DNA of 64,000 nucleotides. Origin: Combretum micranthum (Eukaryota > Streptophyta > Magnoliopsida > Myrtales > Combretaceae). The number at the start of each line of letters is the position of its first letter. Position 1 is the stretch's first letter. The notes below the pieces were generated by a model, which saw nothing but the letters and a program-made list of their open reading frames with translations, had not been told where the DNA came from and did no database searches. The DNA lies in assembly GCA_024138025.1 (NCBI GenBank), contig JAMXBD010000582.1, positions 744,001 through 808,000 of the forward strand, written 5' to 3'. The position numbers and the translations under genes are program-made. Positions 56,534 through 64,000 of this stretch are shown one piece after another.

Positions 56534-59151
56534 ACCCCTTTCCTCCTTTATTCTTTCACATATCCATTTTACATAACAAAACTCTACCAAAATACTCTCT
56601 CAAAATCTCTCTCCAGCCATTCCTACTCAAAATACTCTCTACCAATTTCTACTCTTGAAGAAAAATAACAAAACCCATTCATATCTTTTCAAAATCCTCC
56701 ATTAAACCTTAGGTAAAAATCCTACCTATATTATTTATCATGTTCATACAATTTAGCATGAGCTTAGTGTATGTTTCTTAGACTCATATGAGTTAAAGAA
56801 GTAACAATATGTTCATGTTTTTGTTTTTGTTTTTGTTCATGTTCTTATTTTACATTATGTCATTTTGTTGTTGTTATTATTGTTATTATTATTTTTGCTC
56901 TAATCTAACTTATATAGTAGTATCTATACTATGTATATATATTTATTTAGAGCATATAAGCTTATTTGTTATTTATTTATTTTCATGTCTTGCAATTTAT
57001 TTATTTACTTGTTTTATGTAATTTATTAAGACTAGTCTTTCTAGTCTTAGACTTGTCCATATCAAGTCAAAACAAATTTTCTTCTTTTCTTTTCTTTTAG
57101 GACTAGTCTATTCTTATTCCCGGGTTGCCTTGATGAAGCTAAGGCTCCCAATACATGATCGGGATACCTTGATGAAGCTAAGGTTCTCGATGCTTGACTA
57201 TTTTATTATGTTTATTTATTTACAAATATTTCTTTCTATCTTATTATGTATTATCTTTACTTTTACCTTACTACATAATCATATTTATACATGATTAGAA
57301 TGTTGTTGTCTTAAATAAAAATAAAAATTGGTTCTTTCTTAAATAAAGAAAAGTAAACTAGATTTCTTAACAAAAGGAATTTTTAACAAGAGATCTAAGT
57401 TTTTTTTTTTTTTTTAAACTCTTTTCACAGAATAAGCTAATCATAAATTCTAGAAGAAGTAGTAATGTAGAATCTTCAAAATAATAAAAGGAACTCATTT
57501 CTTTTATGAATCGAAACTAAATACTCCATAAAGAAAGAAATTTTAGCATTGAAGGGTTTTAACTCAACCATACCTTTTAGAAGACTTAAATAGATTCATT
57601 ATAGAATTTGAAAATCACATACTAACAAAGTTTCTTCAAAACTTAAATTTTATATTGTTATTCACTTTTCAAATTAGAACGAATTTTTTTTCTAAGTTCT
57701 AATTCTTTATTAAGAAAGCTTATCTTATAACTTGTCTAAATGAATTATTCTATCACTTGACAAATATTAAGAATAAAACAAGTTTTTCAAATCAAGATAA
57801 AATCAACTGACTATTTTAGAAACCAACTTAGAAAAATAAAATTTGTCAAGTAATAAAGTTTAAAGCTAAACTTATTTCCTAGAAGAAGAGAAATGATATA
57901 AAAATAAGGGGAAAACATATATTTAAAACAATTTCAAATATTTAACCACATCAAAAACTTAAAGGACATGAAGAGCTTATTTTTCAATCACTAGAAATAA
58001 AGTTAGTAGATAACTTGAAGAATCAAATTTGGAAATTAATTTTCTTTTGAAAAGATAGGAAATGGAATTATAATCGGAAAACACTCATAACAACTCAAAT
58101 ATATTTTAGTTGTCCTTCTAACAATTCAAAAAGGAGAATTTTCAAACGTTTTATCTTATAAAACCCTTAAAGACAAATTGTTTATGAAATATCAATATTA
58201 AAACAACACTACAAAAATCATGCATACAATATGAGTGTCTATATATATTCAAAGGATTTTTCAACTATATATATCCATATATTTTGCTTAAGGATTTTTG
58301 AGTAAAGTGAAGTTTGGAAAAATAATATTTTGTAAACTATAAACTCATAACTACTCTGTATTGTAGTATTTTCCTACTCAAATGGCTTTTTATGACAAAA
58401 ATAACCTTAGGAATGGATAGATCTTTTTGAGTAGGTAGAAAACGGTATATTATTTGCACAATTCCTAGTTAAAATGACCAAATTATGACTATTTTAAGTT
58501 GGAATTACATTCTATATGAATTTTAACGATCTTATGATATAGTTTTTGATAAGTACCATAGAATCAATAAGAAATACTCATTATAGGTATTCTTCTTGAT
58601 TAGTGATCCTGAGGAGGAGGATTCATACCTGGAGGATTATTTTGATTAGTGGATTTACCAATCAACTCATCCGTAAGAAAGACAGATCCTCATGGCTAAG
58701 TGAGTTTATTTTCTACCTTTTACGTACTTGGTTGTGCTTGTAGCTAGAGGCACTAGAAGTAGGAAAGGATGAAAATGAATTATGTATGATAATATTGGTT
58801 AAAAGAATGTTAAGCATACTGAGGCATGAATCGTTGTTAATTAACTTATGTTTTACTATTATTCTATTGGAGTGTGTGCAAATTTTGTGATCAGCTTTAA
58901 ATTACTCTAATCATATACAATGAGTTATATTAATTGATTCATGCATATCATGTAGTTAGTTTCATTGCATGAGCTGCTATACTCGATGGGACAAGAGTAT
59001 AGTAGCCGGGTTTGCAGGAGCCATAAATCTATGAGATGGGCGAATAGGAACCTGAAAGAACTATTTTATGATTGGCAAGTAGGAGCCTGAAATAAACTAT
59101 ATGAGTTGGATTTTAAAGATGGGTTTTAAAGAGCCTGAAACACCTAACCCA

Positions 59152-59201
59152 GAATGGAGGGGTAAATCCATTCAAACATATGATTTCCGGTAGATCATAT
59201 G
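59152..59201 (+). other. Two-hairpin LTR module, copy 9 (LTR 55621-59747)
   Basis: Perfect in both stems. GAATGGA (59152-59158)/TCCATTC (59167-59173) around GGGGTAAA. CATATGAT (59177-59184)/ATCATATG (59194-59201) around TTCCGGTAG. Hairpin 3: TAAGC/GCTTA at 59297-59313. Confidence 0.75.
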
Positions 59202-59749
59202 TATTGCTTGATCACTTGCTTGATGCATTCATATGCTTGTTTAATAACTTGATTGAAATTATTTATACAAGTACGTTGATTTAGGAATATTCTCACTAAG
59301 CTAGTTATGCTTATACTCTGATAGACCCTTGTTGTAACAGGACTATATCTTTTTTGCCCGAAGACTTCGTATACTAGAGTGGGATGATGTTTTGGAAAAG
59401 CTTTTGGAAATCTTTTGAAGATCTTCGGTAATGTCTTTTGGGGTTAGTATTATTTTGTTATGAGAAAGGTTAAGTTGATATTATGATTGTTTGGAGAATT
59501 ATAAGGGAAAAATCCCTAAGATGATGTAAGGATTATATTCTCTTAATGATAAATTGGATGATTATTTAGATTCTTGTATGCTATATTTACTATCTCGAAC
59601 TATACATCCCACTGGTTCTTCTATTATTGTGATAAACGCCTTACATATGGTGTTGAAAACTTTCACATGACTTCGGGATGTCATTCTTATGTTTTAATAC
59701 CATATGTAGCGGACTGCTATGTTTAGGATACCTTTCGGGGCTTGAGATA

Positions 59750-60678
59750 GAGATAAGATCACAATTCTTAAACATTCTATTGAAGAGCCACCTGAGCCAG
59801 AATTGAAGGAGCTTCTTAACTACCTAGATATGCATTTGTCAAAGAAAATTCCAAGCTACCTATTATCATCTCTTCACAACTCAATGATGAGAAAAAGGAG
59901 AAATTATTGAAGGTTTTGAGACAACATAAATGAGCACTAGCTTGGAAAATTGCCAACATTAAGAGCATAAGTCCTTCATACTGCATACATAAGATTCTCA
60001 TGGAAGATAAATATAAACCAATGGTGCAACCTCAGAGCTGTTTGAATTTAAACATGAAAGAAGTAGATAAAAAGCAAGTGGTGAAGCTGTTGGATGTTGA
60101 TATTATATATATATATATATATATATATCCTATTTCAAATAGTACATGGGTGAGTCCATTTCAAGTGTTTCCAAAGAAAGGAGGGATGATACTTGTTCCC
60201 AATGAGAAAAATGAGTTACTTCCTATGCACTCTTACTAGATGGCATGTGTACATTGATTATAGGAAGCTTAATGATGCTAGAAGAAAGGATCACTTTCTA
60301 CTTCCTTTCATTGATCAGATGCTAGAGAGGCTAGCAGAACACATCTTCTAATGCTTCTTAACTGTAATGTAAGGATATTTTCAAATCTAGATAACATTAG
60401 AAGATCAAGAAAAGACCACTTGCACTTGCCCCTATGGAACTTTTGCCTGTAGAAGCATGTCATTTAGTTTATGTAATGCCCCAACAACATTTCAACGATG
60501 TATGATGGCCATTTTTGAAGATTTAGTAGAGAATGTGATGGAGGTCTTTATGGATGAATTTTGATATTTGTTGATTCGTTTGATGGATGCCTTTTGACCT
60601 TGAAAAAGATCATCTAGAGATGTGAAGAGACAAACCTTATTTTAAAATGGGAAAATTGTCATTTTATGGTGAAGCAGG
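59750..60678 (+). pseudogene. Athila/Tat-type reverse transcriptase, first part
   Basis: Plus-strand RT of a different gypsy lineage. HKILMEDKYKPMVQPQ, then KKQVVKLLDVDIIY, WVSPFQVFPKKGGM, RKLNDARRKDHFLLPFIDQMLERL, TCPYGTFACRS, NAPTTFQRCMMAIFEDL and MEVFMDEF appear in several frames with stops. The catalytic pair reads MDE instead of MDD. An AT microsatellite (60104-60128) lies inside the gene between LLDVDII and PISNS. The style fits Athila best; no gag or LTR of this element is in view. Confidence 0.82.
60104..60128. repeat. (AT)n microsatellite inside RT pseudogene
   Basis: An AT run translated as alternating Ile-Tyr, lengthening a site that already encoded Ile-Tyr. It arose in place by slippage after the gene lost function. 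Confidence 0.85.
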
Positions 60679-62460
60679 ACATTAAATAAAGTCGTATTTT
60701 ATACAACTTTCATTGTGCGATTGGTGCATAATTTCTCTTAATCTTTATGAAATTGCAAGAAATGGTACTTGGATATGTTTAATTTGATGTTTCAGGTCTA
60801 AATAGAACATGGAAAACAAAGTTTGAAGAAAATTTAGCAATTTTGATCAAGAAATCATTGAACACTGACCATGGAATAAAGCTGCATTACCGGCTTTGAA
60901 TAGAGCAAATGCTAGCCTTGGAGATTTTATACAAACACTAGCAAATTAATCATCAACACCACCGACATTGCACCGGCTTTGAGGATGTATAGAATATAGA
61001 ATATTAAGGCCGGTATCAACGCAACAAGCCTTGAAATTTTTGAAGCTACATCGGCATAATAACCTTTACGTCGCCAGCTTTGGGCAGCCTTGACCATCCA
61101 CAACCCCAAAAATTTAAGCACTAGGAGCAAAACATGGATGGCTTCTACAATTTCATTTTATGCCAACAAAAGAAGAATCAACACCATCGGCTTTGAGATG
61201 ATGCTGAGTGTCTACAGAAAGAAAATTATTAAAGTCGTCCTCAACGTTACCTGTGTAGCTTTGTTTTGAATTGTATGCCGCCACGAACACCACCGGCGTA
61301 GAAGTTGAAAAGGCCGTCATACATTCTGTAACTACAAAAGTGAATTAAAGAAATTCAAATTCTACACGTCCTTTCTTTATAAAATATCGATGTTTCCTTT
61401 GTTCTAGGATGTCAGAGATACATGGAAATATATTAGAGTTTAAGTCTTCCATTATAAGATTATGGTTTGGTTCAAATTGTAATCAATTGAAGCTTGTAAT
61501 CATTCGAGGATTTGAATCAAGACTTGTTTGTGTTTTGCAACAGAGATCTTTGATTGGAATTTGGTGATATCTAATCTTTACTTGTTTATGCCATTTCCAT
61601 TGATGATTGTATTTGAAATGCTGAATTCCTTTGTTGCAAATTCATTGATCTGTATTGATTTGATTCAACCCATTAATTTCTAAGTTATTTTGGTAGGAAA
61701 TTGATTAAGCCCTAGATTGCTAAAACGATTATCGTAGTCCTGTTATAGATTATCAGATTTATGGAATATTCATATTGTAATTCCCAACTATAAATCTTAT
61801 TTCTTGTTAAACTAGGTTTATAGAAACTTTGATAACTCGAAAGGAAAATTAGGGTTCAATAGGAATTCTTAAATCTAGGTTAAATTACAATTGTAGAAGC
61901 AACGTGATTTAGTCTGATTTAGAAATTGTCTTTTTAGATTAATGCAATGTTTTTAAATTAGTTTTTCACTAAGGAATTAGGAGAAATTGGTTTAGGGAAT
62001 TAGTAAATTATAGAATTGGAAGGTTCATAATTGTGTATTTGATTCCACTATTAAATTGTATAGCGGAAGCTAATGGTTGACTAGTGGTGTCAAAAGATTT
62101 TTAGATCTTTGATAATTTCTGATGAATATCCATAAAGCTGATTATTATTATTGTAACAAGATGGCATTCTGATTAGTGAACTAGGGTGGATTCTATTTTT
62201 CCTACATTTAATTGATATATATCTTTTGCGAAAACACTCTTATTACTATTAGTGATAATTGATAATCTAGGTTTAGAAACAGTTTTTCATTTAGTTGTTT
62301 CAAAAGTGATTGCCTGAATATTAGTGGAAATTAATAACTGTTTAGTAGTTAATTGATCCTTGTGGGAACGATACTTTGCTCATCATTGTATTATTTAATT
62401 CGATTGGGTATACTTGCTGTTAGTATTCGCTCCTATTTTATCTATTCATTTTCAGTAGAT
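60679..62460 (+). mobile_element. 1.78-kb LTR-like insertion in the Athila/Tat RT
   Basis: It splits the RT frame between the HFMVK block and VLGH. CAGG is present on both sides (60675-60678 and 62461-62464), consistent with a short TSD. It has a CCGGC-rich part (60885-61315), a TATAAAA box at 61378-61384 and, near its end, the GTGGGAACGATACTTTGCTC block common near the 3' end of plant retroelement LTRs. No clear TG...CA ends and no coding sequence. The identity as a solo LTR is inferred. Confidence 0.55.
61378..61384 (+). promoter_or_regulatory. TATA-like box with upstream CCGGC cluster
   Basis: TATAAAA about 700 bp into the insertion. The preceding 430 bp hold repeated CCGGC, TCGGC and CCAGC words, as in the E4 LTR before its TATA box. 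Confidence 0.45.
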
Positions 62461-62690
62461 CAGGCATCGTCTTGGGACATAAAATTTAGGTAAGGGGACT
62501 AATGTTGACATAACTAAGTTTGAAGTCATTGAGAAGTTACCACCACTAACCAAAACTAAAGGGATCCGGAGTTTCATGGGCACACTAGATTTTATTGAAA
62601 ATTTATAAAAGATTTTTCAAAAATTGTTGAACCCCTTACAAAACTATTAGAGAAAGATACTAACAATTATGTTTGCTCTATTCAAATCAT
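62461..62690 (+). pseudogene. Athila/Tat-type RT, continuation
   Basis: Resumes with IVLGHKI-like codons, then FEVIEKLPPLTKTKGIRSFMG (thumb region) and a stop-broken DFSKIVEPLTKLL-like end. It carries on from 60678 once the insertion is removed. Beyond about 62690 no similarity remains. Confidence 0.75.
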
Positions 62691-63071
62691 AAGGATTTGC
62701 ACTTGTTATATTTAAAAATATGATAAGGTAAGGTAAATTGTGCTTTTATTGCTTAAATTGTTGTTTTCAGCTCCTTTGTGCTTAAAAATAGGAATCAAAG
62801 TGATTTGATCAAGAATTAAAGAAAAAACAACAAGAACATAGAATCTAGAACCAATCGCACCTTTAGCCATGTCCATGGTTTAAACTAAGAGAACCATGCC
62901 TTATGATTCATTGATACAGCTTCAATCATGATCAAGACTCATGCCCGTGATTTAACCCGCAATTTGGCCTTTGTCAAGTCATGAGTAGCCCTATCACGTG
63001 TGTGAAATTTCATACAAAGCTCATTATAACAAATTCACCACGTTAGCTTCTTTTCTAATATAAATATTCAC
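62691..63071. other. Unassigned AT-rich sequence
   Basis: About 380 bp without a usable ORF. A GTTTTCAGCTCCTTTGTGCTT block at 62767-62787 resembles the start of some plant LTRs, but no ends were found. Confidence 0.4.
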
Positions 63072-64000
63072 TATAAATCCCTAGATTTTATGTTAATCTT
63101 ATAGATAAAACCCTAGAACCGGAAGTCAAACTGGAACCCTAAAGTAAATTAGATTAATAACAAACCCTAATGAATTTAGATCTGACAATCTCGTGCACAA
63201 AACACTAAAAAAGTAAATATGTGATAACATTAGATTATGGTATGGAATCATGTTACGTAACTTAAAATGATCATATTCGCCCAGAAATCGCTCGTTTCAA
63301 ACCTGAAAGGGATCAGTTTTCAAAAATAGTGTCTCAGCACACAAAATGGTAAAAATATTTCGATAACATATCTAGACTCATAATAATATACGGTTCTATA
63401 AAATATCAGTTTTGTAATTTTTCAATATCTAAAAATATCATATATAGCTTTTTTACGCGTATATTCTTTACATCGATAATTTATTTGTCTTGGTTACTAT
63501 TCACTATACTATTTTTACTATACATTACTATTCACCTGTCTCTACTTTTCCTTACAACCTATTTCTTACAATCTACATACCTATTATACATTTTTCATTT
63601 GCAATATAACTTTTTACATAACTTCTTTTACACTTTATTACTTTTTTTTTCCTATCAAAATCAATTTTTATCACACACAGTTTCTCCCTCCTTCCTTAAG
63701 GCTGGCACACATCCCCTCTCTTCCCATCAATTTTATTTCTTTTTCAATTTATTTTATTATATCACAATTCCCTCCATAATTTTCCATAAATACTACCTCT
63801 CTCTCCACTTCTTTCACACATCTCATTATACATATCAAAACTTTACCAAATTTTCCTCTCAACTTTTCTCTCCAACAAATTCCCTTCAAACACTCTCTAC
63901 CATCCACTTCTCTTTAGGAAAAATAAACACATCCATTTGCTTCTTTCATCTCCAAATCCTTATCAACCTTTGGTAAAAATCATAAACCCTCTCTTTTCTT
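63072..64000 (+). mobile_element. Tekay-type LTR, first 0.93 kb
   Basis: Aligns with the start of the LTR at 51557 (shared AGAACCGGAAGTCAAA block, here at 63116). The initial TG has become TA (TATAAATCCCTAG). It includes the conserved U3 block near 63413-63460, a CATAAAT box at 63785-63791 and the pyrimidine-rich start region. The window ends inside it. The 163-codon frame at 63485-63976 is low-complexity LTR sequence, not a gene. Confidence 0.82.

Larger units (their letters stand above)
55621..59747 (+). mobile_element. Complete Tekay-type LTR with unlike flanks
   Basis: 4127-bp LTR starting TGTAAGCCCCC, with TATA box 56527-56533, core block 58414-58508, hairpin module 59152-59201 and a decayed end GGGGCTTGAGA at 59747. 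The left flank GATTA (55616-55620) is not repeated on the right (TAGAG), and there the sequence is Athila/Tat pol, not LTR or primer site. It is therefore not a clean solo insertion. Confidence 0.82.

Noticed and set aside
63485..63976. 163-codon plus-strand frame rich in Leu, Phe, Ser and Tyr
   Set aside because: It is pyrimidine-rich U3/leader sequence of an LTR. The corresponding stretch at 51990-52440 shows no conserved frame.

Overview
This is nuclear DNA from a flowering plant with a repeat-rich genome. The window is AT-rich and contains no recognisable host gene. Almost every base can be assigned to LTR retrotransposons, mainly Ty3/gypsy chromoviruses of the long-LTR Tekay/Del kind. 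A second chromovirus, a non-autonomous Tat/Ogre-like element, an Athila/Tat reverse-transcriptase relic and one hAT-type MITE are also present. Every retroelement coding region seen is broken by stops, frameshifts or insertions. The species cannot be told from the sequence.

Bases 1-44746 are a deep nest that can be unpicked from target-site duplications (TSDs). The oldest layer is element E4 (37851-44746, + strand, chromovirus). A Tekay-type LTR, LTR-C (1-974 plus 37516-37850, + strand), sits in the E4 LTR at GCTTG. A complete Tekay-like element, E1 (975-37510, - strand; TSD GGAGC/GAAGC), lies inside LTR-C. E1 has received four insertions: a solo LTR in its 3' LTR (1665-5067, TSD ACTAC/ACCAC), a full-length coding-free LARD exactly in its polypurine tract (7909-19469, TSD CCCAC), a solo LTR in the integrase region (20884-25712, TSD ATCAT) and a chimeric solo LTR in the reverse transcriptase (26739-30997, TSD GACAT). 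With these removed, E1 is about 12.46 kb, with about 3.5-kb LTRs and a tRNA-Met primer site. Its gene order is gag - protease - RT - RNase H - integrase - chromodomain.

From 44747 to 51080 lies E2, a decayed minus-strand relative of E1. It keeps the primer site and part of its 5' LTR, carries a hAT MITE in gag (46427-46984) and has about 1 kb of extra ORF-like sequence between primer site and gag. From 51081 to the end the order is: an integrase tail plus 3' LTR (E3, 51081-55227), an LTR fragment, another full LTR (55621-59747), an Athila/Tat RT relic (59750-62690) split by a 1.78-kb LTR-like insertion, and the start of one more LTR (63072 onward).

The signals most worth a second look are structural. 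(1) A module of about 48-50 nt holding two adjacent hairpins, followed by a third hairpin, recurs in all nine LTRs of the Tekay family; the stems differ in sequence but largely keep pairing. (2) An in-phase putative intron lies at the gag/protease boundary of both E1 and E2. (3) The LARD is built from several minisatellite families, each centred on a hairpin; one has 14-15 units whose arms change together. It also carries a tRNA-like A-box/B-box sequence in both LTRs and a perfect 10-bp stem in its leader.
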